Source: Epsilonproteobacteria bacterium (ex Lamellibrachia satsuma) (lineage in GTDB: Bacteria > Campylobacterota > Campylobacteria > Campylobacterales > Sulfurovaceae). From it: a stretch of 64,000 bases of DNA. This document shows, piece after piece, positions 17,485 to 26,626 of the stretch (the stretch's first letter is position 1; each line of letters opens with the position of its first letter). The position numbers and the translations under genes are program-made. The notes under the pieces are model-generated. The model had not been told where the DNA came from. It was given only the letters and a program-made list of their open reading frames with translations, and did not search any database. Location: assembly GCA_003934925.1 (NCBI GenBank), contig JQIX01000043.1, forward strand, positions 1 through 64,000, read 5' to 3'.

Positions 17485-20400
17485 TCATACGGTTGCCTTT
17501 ATATGAGGTGTATTCTTGACTGCTTGTTGCTCACTACTCACTGCTAACTGTTTTTTGTATTGCTCCAAAGTATAAGCAAACGTCTTCACCCGTATCTTGA
17601 TGGAACCGCCAGGCTTATTTGCATCAATATCATGCAAAGTCAAGTGCGGTGTACGGGATGCCCCCAGTATCTTGTCAATGATCGCATAAGTCGGTGCATC
17701 ATGGCCACACTTGAAGGAGCTGAGGTCAAGTACTGCCACATTGGGGTGGCGTGCGGCAAATTTGGCTGCCCAGACCTTTTGGGCTGAATTGGTTGAAAAG
17801 TTCTCTGCCCAGACATCACGAATGTCATAAGGGGATTCAATGATCCTTTCTTTGACATCTTCTCCAAAGTAACGCATAAGATATGCCTCATCTTTAGGGA
17901 TGGCACGCATAGAAAGTGTTTTAAAGCCCAAAGACTGGAACTCGTCAAGTACTTCATGGTTGAGTCCCGGGTCAGAGTGGTAGGGACGTCCCAGGAGCAG
18001 GATGATAATCTCATTATTGGCTACAGCTTCATCCAGAATGGTACGTCCTTCCTGCATCATCTCATCGTCATTTTTCCTGAGTGCCTTCCATGCCTGTTCT
18101 GCTGCCCAGTTGTTCTCATCTTCTGTGATATGTAGTTTATTCCCCCAGGTAGCAAAAAGTTGTTTTTTAAGTAGGTTGCCATTGTCAAAATCAAGTGCAT
18201 CGTCAACATACTCTATGCCTTTTTCTTCAAAAAGGTCCTTCTCTTTGGTAAAAGCGGAATAAACCACTTTGGGTGTACCGGAGACTATGGGACAGGAAGT
18301 TTGTCCCATCGTATGTTTGACATAGCCGGGAAGCTCTGTTACTGCAGGGAACCATAGGTAATCAAATGCTTTTTTTGCAAATTTTTTGGAGTACATGAGT
18401 GCATAGACATGTGATTGTGCTACTTTAGCGGGATAACAGGAATCTACTGAACCGTATTTGGCTCCTTCAAGGTACATGTCTTCATTAGAGAAACCGGAGA
18501 ACTGGATATTCAGAGGATCGATATTGAGTGCTTCAAGATAAGTACGCATAAATGGAGCCAGAGAATAGATATTAAGCACTTTCGGTATGGCGATCTTTAG
18601 ATCTTTTCTATAGGCTTTATCTGTATTGCTGCTTATGTTGAAATTTCTGTTTACCTCATGTCTTAGTGTCGGCCCCCATCCTCCCAAAGTAACTTTGACC
18701 TGCTGCTCTTTGACCTGTGTGGAGCCAGTGGGCCTCTCTTCCAGTTCATAGGTAGGAGCAAAGAGGGATATAGACTCTTTTTTTACAAGGTTCGGTATGG
18801 TTTTCTGCAGTGCTTTTCTACTGCTTTTGAGTGTTTTAAACGCTTCTGCGGACTCAACTGTACCGTCTTCACATGAAAACCCTGCAATGTAACGGACTGT
18901 GTCCGAAGAAGGTGTCTGCGTATCAATGAATGTACGGGAACAGTTGATGGTACAGAAGTGACAGCGCGTACTCTCATCGGTTTTGGAAGTGTAGGTCATT
19001 TGCAATGCTTCTTCCAGACCGACAAATGTTGCGTACCCTCTCTGTGCTACAACATCTTTGGCTTCCAAAGCCGCACCGTAGGCACCGGCTTCACCCGGAT
19101 GGGGATGTACATCTATTCTGGCATCGGGTACTTTTTCTTTTATGTAATCTACCTGTGCTTTGAGGGCTGCCTGGTTGTACTGCGTTCCTCCCTGTAGAAC
19201 AAAATGATCTCCAAAGGCAGCAAGGTTCGGAGCCTGTACCACATACTGCCAAACATTTTTAGGAAGTACTTTGGATATACCGGCAAAAAGCTCTTCTTTG
19301 GTATAGCCCTCTTTTTGGAAGTTTACTCTGTCAGTATCAAGAAAAACGGCACATCCATAATTAAAACGTGGAGCCTGTTTAGCCGTAAAAGCTACATCGG
19401 CAAAGCCTTCTACAGGTACACCGAACTGTTTTGCCATACTTTGAAGCAGCATGCCGTTGCCCGCGGAACACTGGTTGGAGAGACGAAAATTCTTCATCAT
19501 GCCGTTTCCCAGGAAAAGTACTTTAATATCCTGCCCGCCAATGTCACAAATGACATTGATACTTTCTCCAAATGCTTTTTGTGCACTCTTCATATGGGCA
19601 ATGGTCTCTATGATATTTGCATCTGCCCTTAGTGCCCCTTCCAATACATCTGCTGCATAGCCTGTCACACCTAAGCCTTTGATGTCGTAAAAATTGTCCG
19701 GGTCTTGTTGTTTTATCTTTTCAAGTAACTCAACGGTATCTTCTATGGGGTTGCCTTTTGATAGCTGATAGACTTTTAAGAGAAGCCCTCCCTTTTCATC
19801 ACAAAGCACTGCTTTAGAAGAGGTGGAGCCACCGTCTATACCCAGAAAACAGGTTGTTTTTTCAGTGAGTATAGGAGGCGTAAAAGGTTTGATGGTGTAT
19901 TGCCTTTTAAATGATTCAAGCTCCTCAACACTTTGGACCAAAGGTGCATCAACATTGTCATTTTGATTGACACCTCCTGTATCGACCAGGGTTTTGAGTT
20001 GGATGAGACCTGCAAAAGATTTGTCATGGTTGGACTCACCTTCTCCGAAGATCACTGCACCCAACGCAGCATAATATTGTGCATTTTCAGGTACGACAAT
20101 GAGTTCATCGAGTTTTTCTCTGTCATACTCTATTTCTCTTTCATCCCATAGCTCGGAGATGCGCATACGCCAACATTCCTGCAGGAACGGCAGGTAGGTA
20201 TTGGGGCCTCCAAGCAGTAAGACTTTGGGCATGAGCGTATTCCCCCGTGTCAGTACAGTAAGGTTCTGCATGACGATGGCATCAGCCAGGGAGTTCATTA
20301 TTTCACTAGAGGGCACAGAAGTTTTGACCAGGTTAACGATATCAGTTTCGGCAAAGACTCCGCATTTGGCTGCAACATGGTGGAGTTTGTCCGTTTGGAA

Positions 20401-20895
20401 AGCGAGTTTTTGTATATCATTGCTTTCCATACCTACCTTCATGGTACATTTTTCTATGGTCGCACCTGTGCCTGATGCACATTTGTCATTCATAGAAGTA
20501 AGTACGGTCTTCTTCCCGTCTTTTCCCTCTTTAAAATGAATGATCTTTGCATCCTGCCCACCCAGTTCTACCACGGCATTGACATCAGGATGGTGATGCT
20601 CTACTGCAAGCACGACAGCATTGACTTCCTGAACAAATCGCGCATTGATAGTCGGAGCAATACGTGATGCACCTGAACCTGTAATATAGACCTTATCTAT
20701 GGCATCGTAAGCATTTTTATGGGTTTGGGAGAGTTCTTCGAGGAGGCGTAAAAGGGTGGGGCCCTGTTTGGTGTCATGGGGGGTGTAAGCCTTCGCAACA
20801 ATGTCGAAGTTTTCATCACACAGCACGTATTTGACCGTAGTTGAGCCTATGTCGATGCCTAATGCATACTTTTCTTTTTCTATTGCTTTTGTCAT
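17485..20895 (-). CDS. Giant activase-like protein with two ASKHA ATPase domains and DUF2229
   Basis: This protein of about 1136 residues holds two BcrAD/BadFG-type ATPase domains of the acyl-CoA dehydratase activase family. The first begins ALGIDIGSTTVKYVLCD, with ELGGQDAKII and NDKCASGTGA; the second begins FLGIDGGSTSSKAVLCD, with DIGGQDIKV and SNQCSAGNG. The paired Cys in these loops would bridge a [4Fe-4S] cluster. A region with RCHFCTINCSR follows, then a DUF2229 domain (LKIAIPKVLNIYSL...YGSVDSCYPAKVAQSHVYAL). Such ATPases drive electrons to very low potential. ATG at 20895 has AAGG at good spacing; ATGs at 20907 and 20940 are alternatives. Its last 20 codons are a 7-bp repeat array. Confidence 0.75.
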   Translation of the reverse strand: MTKAIEKEKYALGIDIGSTTVKYVLCDENFDIVAKAYTPHDTKQGPTLLRLLEELSQTHKNAYDAIDKVYITGSGASRIAPTINARFVQEVNAVVLAVEHHHPDVNAVVELGGQDAKIIHFKEGKDGKKTVLTSMNDKCASGTGATIEKCTMKVGMESNDIQKLAFQTDKLHHVAAKCGVFAETDIVNLVKTSVPSSEIMNSLADAIVMQNLTVLTRGNTLMPKVLLLGGPNTYLPFLQECWRMRISELWDEREIEYDREKLDELIVVPENAQYYAALGAVIFGEGESNHDKSFAGLIQLKTLVDTGGVNQNDNVDAPLVQSVEELESFKRQYTIKPFTPPILTEKTTCFLGIDGGSTSSKAVLCDEKGGLLLKVYQLSKGNPIEDTVELLEKIKQQDPDNFYDIKGLGVTGYAADVLEGALRADANIIETIAHMKSAQKAFGESINVICDIGGQDIKVLFLGNGMMKNFRLSNQCSAGNGMLLQSMAKQFGVPVEGFADVAFTAKQAPRFNYGCAVFLDTDRVNFQKEGYTKEELFAGISKVLPKNVWQYVVQAPNLAAFGDHFVLQGGTQYNQAALKAQVDYIKEKVPDARIDVHPHPGEAGAYGAALEAKDVVAQRGYATFVGLEEALQMTYTSKTDESTRCHFCTINCSRTFIDTQTPSSDTVRYIAGFSCEDGTVESAEAFKTLKSSRKALQKTIPNLVKKESISLFAPTYELEERPTGSTQVKEQQVKVTLGGWGPTLRHEVNRNFNISSNTDKAYRKDLKIAIPKVLNIYSLAPFMRTYLEALNIDPLNIQFSGFSNEDMYLEGAKYGSVDSCYPAKVAQSHVYALMYSKKFAKKAFDYLWFPAVTELPGYVKHTMGQTSCPIVSGTPKVVYSAFTKEKDLFEEKGIEYVDDALDFDNGNLLKKQLFATWGNKLHITEDENNWAAEQAWKALRKNDDEMMQEGRTILDEAVANNEIIILLLGRPYHSDPGLNHEVLDEFQSLGFKTLSMRAIPKDEAYLMRYFGEDVKERIIESPYDIRDVWAENFSTNSAQKVWAAKFAARHPNVAVLDLSSFKCGHDAPTYAIIDKILGASRTPHLTLHDIDANKPGGSIKIRVKTFAYTLEQYKKQLAVSSEQQAVKNTPHIKATV
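17518..17552. repeat. Tandem 7-bp repeat inside the 3' end of the activase gene
   Basis: Five heptamers (GACTGCT, TGTTGCT, CACTACT, CACTGCT, AACTGTT) are read through as the last residues of the activase-like protein (QLAVSSEQQAVK). The repeat seems to have replaced or extended the original C-terminus. Confidence 0.65.
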
Positions 20896-20959
20896 GTCAG
20901 CCTTCATTATATTATCGTGTAGAGCAGGATTTTCCACCATGATTTATTTGTTGTATATA

Positions 20960-21757
20960 TTATTTGGTGGGTAAACCCACCCTACGCGTTTTAAATGCCC
21001 ATACAATCCATATTATACCAATAATTATAAACGGCATAGATAACATCTGTCCTGTAGTGAACGGAAGGGTTGTTGTGTAGTCTGCCTGTCTTGTTTTTGT
21101 GTATTCTAAGAGGAAACGGACGATGAACATATATGTCAGGAAAATACCGGGCAGTATTTTCGTTGCAAATGCCGGTGTTACTTTTTTGTAGACAGTGATT
21201 AGGATGAGTAGTAGGGTCAAGTATGCAAATGCTTCATAAAGCTGTACCGGGTGGCGTGGTACCATGTCTACCCGTGCAAAGATGATCCCCCAGGGTTTAT
21301 TGGTAGGCAGACCGAGTATTTCAGAGTTAAAAAGATTACCGAACCGTACAAAAGCTGCAGTAAGTGTACCAGGGATTGCCACGCGTGAGAGCAGCCACAT
21401 ATAGGATTCATTGTATTTTTTTGCAAAAATATAGAGTGCTATCAGGACTCCCAGTAATCCACCATGACTTGCCAGTCCACCTTTCCAAACCTTGAGTATC
21501 TCCAGAGGGTGAGAGAGGTAAAAGTCCGGTTCATAGGCAAAACAGTGCATTAATCGTGCACCTACGACAGCCCCGACCATGACATAAATAAGTAAATTTT
21601 CAAGAACTGAAGGGTTCCTTCCTTCACGCTTATACACCCATTGAAGTATTATAAGCCCAAGAAAAAAAGAGCCTACAAAAAGTAATCCATACCAACGAAG
21701 CTGAAGAGGACCTAGTTCCAAAATATTAGGATTGACGTTCCAAATGAGGTGTTTCAT
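20960..21757 (-). CDS. lgt: Prolipoprotein diacylglyceryl transferase
   Basis: This 265-residue inner-membrane enzyme moves diacylglyceryl from phosphatidylglycerol onto the lipobox cysteine of prolipoproteins, the first step of lipoprotein maturation. It has about seven hydrophobic segments. GGLASHGGLLG carries the conserved His-Gly-Gly, and FVRFGNLFNSEILG is the Lgt signature with the essential Arg-Gly-Asn. RHPVQLYEA follows. Its last codons (RRVGLPTK) are encoded by a GTAGGGTGGGT palindromic repeat. AAGG lies upstream of the ATG. Its products include the several lipoproteins in this window. Confidence 0.93.
   Translation of the reverse strand: MKHLIWNVNPNILELGPLQLRWYGLLFVGSFFLGLIILQWVYKREGRNPSVLENLLIYVMVGAVVGARLMHCFAYEPDFYLSHPLEILKVWKGGLASHGGLLGVLIALYIFAKKYNESYMWLLSRVAIPGTLTAAFVRFGNLFNSEILGLPTNKPWGIIFARVDMVPRHPVQLYEAFAYLTLLLILITVYKKVTPAFATKILPGIFLTYMFIVRFLLEYTKTRQADYTTTLPFTTGQMLSMPFIIIGIIWIVWAFKTRRVGLPTK
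20966..20985. repeat. GGTGGGT palindrome overlapping the lgt 3' end
   Basis: GGTGGGT-AA-ACCCACC followed by CTAC is a perfect 7-bp inverted repeat. It supplies the last codons of lgt and resembles the palindrome at 31946-31972. It could act as a terminator hairpin. Confidence 0.6.
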
Positions 21758-21804
21758 TAAAATTGAGCCTTATATCTATTTGGAAGTATTATACTTTAAA
21801 TAGA

Positions 21805-22545
21805 TTAACTATTTATCTTCTCTTTTATTTCTTTGGCAATGGCAGAGATCTTAGTGATTTTCTGTGTATTGCTCAAACTTTCATCCAGTAATACTTTGAC
21901 AAAAGCAGAACCGACGATAACTCCGTCAACTCCCTTAGCTTTTTCTTTAGCTGTATTTTGATCTACACCGAAACCTACATATACTGGTGTATCTGTAAAG
22001 GTTTTAATATCGCTGACTATTTCCTGGAGATCTTCACTTTTTCCTGCTCCTGTGATACCGGCATAGGCGACAAGATAGATGAATTTTTTTGCATCTGTTA
22101 CGATCTGTTCTATGCGTGCTTTGGAATCTGTAGGTGCAATAAAATCGATGAGGTTAAGCCCAGCTGCTTCTATGACTGATTTATAGGGTTTGGCTTCTTC
22201 GAAAGGCAGGTCTGGGATGATAAAACCGTTCACACCTGCTTTTTTGGCTTCAGTAATGAAAGTATCCATACCTTTGTGGTAAAAAGGATTGAAATATCCC
22301 ATCCACAGAGTATCTATATGTGGAGCGATCTTTGCAGAGGCTTCAAAAAGGTGGTGAAGTTTGAATCCGTTCTGTAGTGCCTTGAGGTTTGCTGCTTCGA
22401 TGACAGGGCCGTCCGCAACGGGATCCGAGAAAGGCATACCGAGTTCCAGCGTATCTACACCGGATTCAGCTAAAGCAAGGGCTACATCAACTGTAAACTC
22501 TAATGAAGGAAAACCTGTAGTGATATATGCGACTAAATTTTTCAA
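21805..22545 (-). CDS. trpA: Tryptophan synthase alpha subunit
   Basis: This 246-residue TIM barrel cleaves indole-3-glycerol phosphate to indole and glyceraldehyde 3-phosphate; TrpB completes tryptophan. The catalytic Glu34 lies in LELGMPFSDPVADGP, which also holds Asp45; GFIIPDLPFEEA, YAGITGAGKS (phosphate loop) and YVGFGVDQ are conserved. The start is TTG at 22545 because no ATG or GTG precedes the conserved N-terminus. trpB is not adjacent, so trp genes are at least partly dispersed. It is divergent from panB. Confidence 0.93.
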   Translation of the reverse strand: MKNLVAYITTGFPSLEFTVDVALALAESGVDTLELGMPFSDPVADGPVIEAANLKALQNGFKLHHLFEASAKIAPHIDTLWMGYFNPFYHKGMDTFITEAKKAGVNGFIIPDLPFEEAKPYKSVIEAAGLNLIDFIAPTDSKARIEQIVTDAKKFIYLVAYAGITGAGKSEDLQEIVSDIKTFTDTPVYVGFGVDQNTAKEKAKGVDGVIVGSAFVKVLLDESLSNTQKITKISAIAKEIKEKINS

Positions 22546-22632
22546 TATGGGCTCTTTTTATGTGTAATATAATATATTTTCAACATTATATGATAAAATG
22601 AGTAAAAATATAGACGGGACATTAAAAAACAG

Positions 22633-23445
22633 ATGAGTATTCATACCCCTAAGATAGAGAAAAAAGTAACTTTGGCAACCATAGCGAAGATGAAAGGCAT
22701 AGAACCTATTACAATGGTAACAGCCTATGATGCACTTTTTGCACAGCTTTTTGACGGTGAAGTAGAAATGATCCTTGTAGGAGACAGCCTCAATATGAGT
22801 TTTCTGGGTAAAGAAGATACCCTATCGGCAACAATGGATCAGATGATCTATCATACCCAGGCTGTCTGTAATGGAGCGAAACTCCCTTTTATCGTACTTG
22901 ATATGCCGTTTGGTTCCTATACCACCCCCGAAATTGCAGTGCAAAATGCAACACGAGTGTATCAGGAGACCAATGCCCAGGCAGTCAAAATAGAAGGTGG
23001 AAAAGAGAAGGCACACATCGTCAAAGCACTCACACAGAATGCTATTGCCGTACTTGGACATATTGGGCTTATGCCGCAGTTTTTACGCAGTGATGGAGGA
23101 TATAAGATCCGGGGTAAAGACCAGGCAGACATAGAAGCTCTTGTAGAAGATGCAAAGACATTGGAGGCAGCCGGAGTATTTGCTATTGTCGTAGAAGGAG
23201 TTAAAAGCGAAGCGGCAGAAGCTATTACTAAAGCAGTATCCGTACCGACTATAGGTATCGGTGCAGGCAATACCACGGATGGACAGGTATTGGTATGGAG
23301 TGATATGTTCGGTTTCTTCGAAGCCTTTAAACCAAAGTTCGTAAAGCAATATTGTGATGGAGCAAAATACGTCCGTGAGGGTTTGGAAACATACAGAAAT
23401 GAAGTAAAAGCGAGAGAATTTCCAAGTGAGGAGTATACCTACTAA
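22633..23445 (+). CDS. panB: 3-methyl-2-oxobutanoate hydroxymethyltransferase
   Basis: This 270-residue TIM-barrel enzyme adds a hydroxymethyl group from methylene-tetrahydrofolate to ketoisovalerate, giving ketopantoate for pantothenate and CoA. Family marks are MVTAYDALFAQLFD, ILVGDSLNM (Mg-binding Asp), DMPFGSY, VKIEGGKE, GHIGLMPQ and PTIGIGAGNTTDGQVLVW. The ATG is preceded by a TAAAAT -10 box about 35 bases upstream. It is followed nine bases later by the BON lipoprotein gene. Confidence 0.94.
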   Translation: MSIHTPKIEKKVTLATIAKMKGIEPITMVTAYDALFAQLFDGEVEMILVGDSLNMSFLGKEDTLSATMDQMIYHTQAVCNGAKLPFIVLDMPFGSYTTPEIAVQNATRVYQETNAQAVKIEGGKEKAHIVKALTQNAIAVLGHIGLMPQFLRSDGGYKIRGKDQADIEALVEDAKTLEAAGVFAIVVEGVKSEAAEAITKAVSVPTIGIGAGNTTDGQVLVWSDMFGFFEAFKPKFVKQYCDGAKYVREGLETYRNEVKAREFPSEEYTY

Positions 23446-23453
23446 GGTATTTT

Positions 23454-23753
23454 ATGATGAAAAGAATAGTAAGTATAGCAAGTGTCATTGCAGTGATGAT
23501 AATGAGCGGATGTACGGATAACAGCAGTGCCGTACCGAGTAGAACAGCAGGTTTCAGTGCTGTTTCTGATGTGAAGAAGAGACTTGGTGAAACACAAGGG
23601 TTGCAAAATACCGATATTGTTGTGAGGGTCGTAAACGGTAAAACGGTATTGAGTGGCATGGTGTACAGTAGAAAGCAGAAATATCTGGCAAGCAGTGTAG
23701 CAAGATCGGTAAAAAGTTCCGGTACAGTAGTAAATCGTTTGGTAGTACAGTAG
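23454..23753 (+). CDS. BON-domain lipoprotein
   Basis: This is a 99-residue protein with a type II signal peptide (lipobox MSGC, lipidated Cys20). The remainder is one BON domain (SAVSDVKKRLGETQGLQNTDIVVRVVNGKTVLSGMV...VKSSGTVVNRLVV), a small alpha/beta module thought to bind phospholipid or outer-membrane partners, as in OsmY and DolP. It would be anchored to the inner or outer membrane and face the periplasm. It lies in a tight run panB-BON-ruvB with gaps of nine and three bases. Confidence 0.8.
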   Translation: MMKRIVSIASVIAVMIMSGCTDNSSAVPSRTAGFSAVSDVKKRLGETQGLQNTDIVVRVVNGKTVLSGMVYSRKQKYLASSVARSVKSSGTVVNRLVVQ

Positions 23754-23756
23754 ATT

Positions 23757-24773
23757 ATGGAAAGAATGGTTGAAATAGAACGTTTTGATGAAGAAACAAG
23801 TTATGAAGTGACCCTTCGTCCCAGTTCATGGGATGAGTATATAGGGCAGGAGAAGATCAAAAAAAATCTCAAAGTTTTTATCGAAGCGAGTAAAAGAAGA
23901 AATGAAGCTTTGGATCACATACTCTTTTTCGGACCTCCGGGATTGGGTAAAACGACCTTGGCGAATATTATTGCTGCAGAGATGGGTGCGAACATAAAAA
24001 CCACAGCGGCCCCGATGATAGAGAAAGCAGGTGACCTGGCAGCACTTTTGACGAATGTTGAAGAAGGGGATATTCTTTTTATAGATGAGATCCATCGTAT
24101 GAGCCCGGCAATAGAAGAGATCCTCTATCCTGCGATGGAAGATTTTCGTTTAGATATCATTATCGGTTCCGGACCAGCAGCACAAACGGTGAAGATAGAT
24201 CTACCGCGCTTTACGCTTATAGGTGCGACTACAAGGGCGGGAATGTTGTCAAATCCTTTACGGGAGCGTTTCGGTATGCATTTCCGTATGCAGTTCTATA
24301 CACCCGAAGAACTCTCTAAAATCGTTTTTCAGGCATCCAATAAACTTGAAAAACCGTCCCAGGAAAAAGCTTCTGTGGAAATAGCAAGAAGAAGCCGTGG
24401 TACACCGCGTATCGCTTTGCGCTTACTTAAACGGGTACGGGATTTTTCGGAAGTGGCTAATGAAAAAGAAGTGACACTTGAAAGAGCACAATATGCTTTG
24501 GATGAATTAGGTGTGAACAGCCTTGGATTTGATGAGCAGGATATACAACTTTTAGAGCTTTTGGTAAGCGCAAAAAACAAACCGATGGGGCTTAGTACTA
24601 TTGGAGCGGCACTGAGTGAAGATGAAGGTACGATAGAAGATGTCCTGGAACCTTATCTCATAGCTAATGGCTACATAGAGAGAACAGCACGGGGTCGTAT
24701 AGCTACACAAAAAAGCTATGAACATTTCAAACTGGGCGGATCATCAAACGGGGAACTGTTTGATGATGAGTAA
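23757..24773 (+). CDS. ruvB: Holliday junction branch migration helicase RuvB
   Basis: This 338-residue AAA+ ATPase forms hexameric rings that pull DNA through the RuvA-bound Holliday junction. It begins with the RuvB N-terminal [18 protein letters not shown]; Walker A is [11 protein letters not shown], Walker B is [10 protein letters not shown], sensor 1 is [19 protein letters not shown] and the arginine finger lies in [21 protein letters not shown]-terminal winged helix follows ([24 protein letters not shown]). ATG at 23757 is three bases after the BON stop; ATG at 23766 is possible. Confidence 0.95.
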   Translation: MERMVEIERFDEETSYEVTLRPSSWDEYIGQEKIKKNLKVFIEASKRRNEALDHILFFGPPGLGKTTLANIIAAEMGANIKTTAAPMIEKAGDLAALLTNVEEGDILFIDEIHRMSPAIEEILYPAMEDFRLDIIIGSGPAAQTVKIDLPRFTLIGATTRAGMLSNPLRERFGMHFRMQFYTPEELSKIVFQASNKLEKPSQEKASVEIARRSRGTPRIALRLLKRVRDFSEVANEKEVTLERAQYALDELGVNSLGFDEQDIQLLELLVSAKNKPMGLSTIGAALSEDEGTIEDVLEPYLIANGYIERTARGRIATQKSYEHFKLGGSSNGELFDDE

Positions 24774-24797
24774 AGTTTCAGCTCGAAGGCAACAACT

Positions 24798-25841
24798 ATG
24801 ATCAACAATAAAAGCTTAATGATAACGGCACTTTTTGTATTTTCAATTATTGGTGCCTATAGCATCTATAAACCTTTTGTACTCTCTTTGGTTGTTGCGA
24901 TGTTGCTTAGTATGGCTACCTATAATTTGACTAAAAAAGTGATCAAGTATTTTAGATCAAGAAAGATAAGTGCTATTATTGTCACAATCCTTTTAACCTT
25001 TATTATTTTTGTTCCTATCGTTTATATTGCAACTGTCGGAGTAGCGTATGCTTCAAATATCGATGTCAAGACCATTAAAGAGGTTACTGCTGTTATCAAA
25101 ACATTTGCCGAAGAGATCCCTTATCTGAAAGAGTGGGTTGAGACAGGGTTGAGTGATGAAAAGATCGCAGAGTACATTAAAGCATCAACCCTCTATATGA
25201 CCACTGCAGGAAGTGTAGGACTTGGATTTGTAAAAAATATGCTGCTTGTTCTTGTATTCTACTTTATCATTAATTATTATGGGGAACGTTTCTTTGATCT
25301 GATACGTGCACTGATGCCTGTAAGTAAAATGAAAAGTGCAAAGATGATACATGAAGTTTCTTCTACGATGGAGGTAGTTTTTTATTCTATCATAGTAACT
25401 GCGATCTTCGAAGGGTTCCTTTTTGGTATAATGGTAAGCCAGTTTGGATTTAACGGCTTGTTATTCGGTGTTATCTATGGTTTTGCTTCTCTTATTCCTA
25501 TTATCGGCGGTGCAGTAGTATGGGTACCGGTCGCACTTTACAGCTGGACAAAAATAGATGCCAATACGGCGATTGTCATCGCGAGTTATTCTGTGGTAAT
25601 TATTTCTATTATCGCAGATACTTTCGTCAAGCCAATGATCATTAAAGTGATCAAGGAAGACTTGCTTAAAAGTACGATAGAGATCAATGAAATCGTTATA
25701 TTCTTTTCTATCCTTGCAGGGATGAGTACGTATGGTTTCTGGGGTATGATCCTGGGGCCGGCCATCACTTCCTTTTTGATCGCCATTACAAAAATATATA
25801 TTGATTACAACTATAAAGAACAGGCTGTGGGAAGAAACTAA
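24798..25841 (+). CDS. AI-2E/PerM family membrane transporter
   Basis: This is a 347-residue integral membrane protein with about eight hydrophobic segments and the AI-2E (UPF0118/PerM) pattern: an N-terminal pair of helices, a soluble middle with FAEEIPYLKEWVE, then LLVLVFYFIINYYGERFF and the C-terminal FGVIYGFASLIPIIGGAVVWVPVALY, followed by VKPMIIK. Members have been proposed to export autoinducer-2 or to act as Na+/H+ antiporters; the substrate here is unknown. It starts 24 bases after ruvB. Confidence 0.85.
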   Translation: MINNKSLMITALFVFSIIGAYSIYKPFVLSLVVAMLLSMATYNLTKKVIKYFRSRKISAIIVTILLTFIIFVPIVYIATVGVAYASNIDVKTIKEVTAVIKTFAEEIPYLKEWVETGLSDEKIAEYIKASTLYMTTAGSVGLGFVKNMLLVLVFYFIINYYGERFFDLIRALMPVSKMKSAKMIHEVSSTMEVVFYSIIVTAIFEGFLFGIMVSQFGFNGLLFGVIYGFASLIPIIGGAVVWVPVALYSWTKIDANTAIVIASYSVVIISIIADTFVKPMIIKVIKEDLLKSTIEINEIVIFFSILAGMSTYGFWGMILGPAITSFLIAITKIYIDYNYKEQAVGRN

Positions 25842-25945
25842 AAGTTTCAAAAGAAAGTTTTCATACAGTAGATGTTATGATTCATGCAAGAGATATATTT
25901 AAAATATATTAATTACTTTTGGTAATTGAGTAAAAGGAAAAAATC

Positions 25946-26626
25946 ATTATTAAAATACTGATCATAGAAGATGATCCTGAATTGGCACTCATCTTAACAA
26001 ACTATTTAACGAAATATGATATGGAAGTAATTGGAGCAGAAGATCCCTATATCGGGCTCTCTTTACTGACCCAACATGAATTTGACCTGGTTATTCTGGA
26101 TCTGACTCTTCCCGGAATGGACGGGCTTGAAGTGATCCCAAAGATCAGAGAGATAAGTGATATCCCTATCATCATCTCTTCGGCACGGGATGATATTACC
26201 GATAAAGTGATCGGTCTGGAACGCGGAGCAGATGACTATATGCCAAAACCTTATGATCCAAGAGAGCTTGTTACCCGTATTAAAACGATTTTAAGGCGTA
26301 CACACAGTACGGAAGAGAAGGTCGAGAAAAAAGAGGAGCTATTCGTAGAAGACAATAAGGCACATACGATTACTTTTAAAGGCCGATTTTTAGAGTTGAC
26401 CGCTGCAGAATATGATATATTATCCATGTTGATACAGCACAAGAACGGTTCCGTCTCCAGAGAACAGCTTCTTTATGAAAGTGAACATATCGACGATGAC
26501 AGCTCCATTAAAAATATTGATGTGATCATTTCGAGGATCAGACAAAAAATCGCTAAAATAGATCCTGACCATGTGTATATCAAACCTATTCGTGGTGTAG
26601 GGTACCTATTAACCGACCGAGTATGA
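25946..26626 (+). CDS. OmpR-family response regulator, apparently with ATT start codon
   Basis: This is a regulator of about 226 residues. The receiver domain has the acidic pair E8-D9-D10 (KILIIEDDPE), phospho-acceptor D52 (VILDLTLPGMDG) and PKPYDP with the conserved Lys; a winged-helix DNA-binding domain follows (LELTAAEYDILSMLIQHKNGSVSREQL...HVYIKPIRGVGYLL). The first ATG/GTG/TTG in frame is TTG at 25982, which would delete the first beta strand and the acidic pocket. The frame stays open up to a stop at 25931, and AAGGA precedes ATT codons at 25946 and 25949, so ATT is the likely start. The stop overlaps the kinase gene (ATGA). Confidence 0.85.
   Translation: MIKILIIEDDPELALILTNYLTKYDMEVIGAEDPYIGLSLLTQHEFDLVILDLTLPGMDGLEVIPKIREISDIPIIISSARDDITDKVIGLERGADDYMPKPYDPRELVTRIKTILRRTHSTEEKVEKKEELFVEDNKAHTITFKGRFLELTAAEYDILSMLIQHKNGSVSREQLLYESEHIDDDSSIKNIDVIISRIRQKIAKIDPDHVYIKPIRGVGYLLTDRV

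Noticed and set aside
15942-20895. A benzoyl-CoA reductase or hydroxyglutaryl-CoA dehydratase pathway
   Set aside because: No associated CoA ligase, transferase or dehydrogenase genes are in the neighbourhood, so only family-level assignment is justified.
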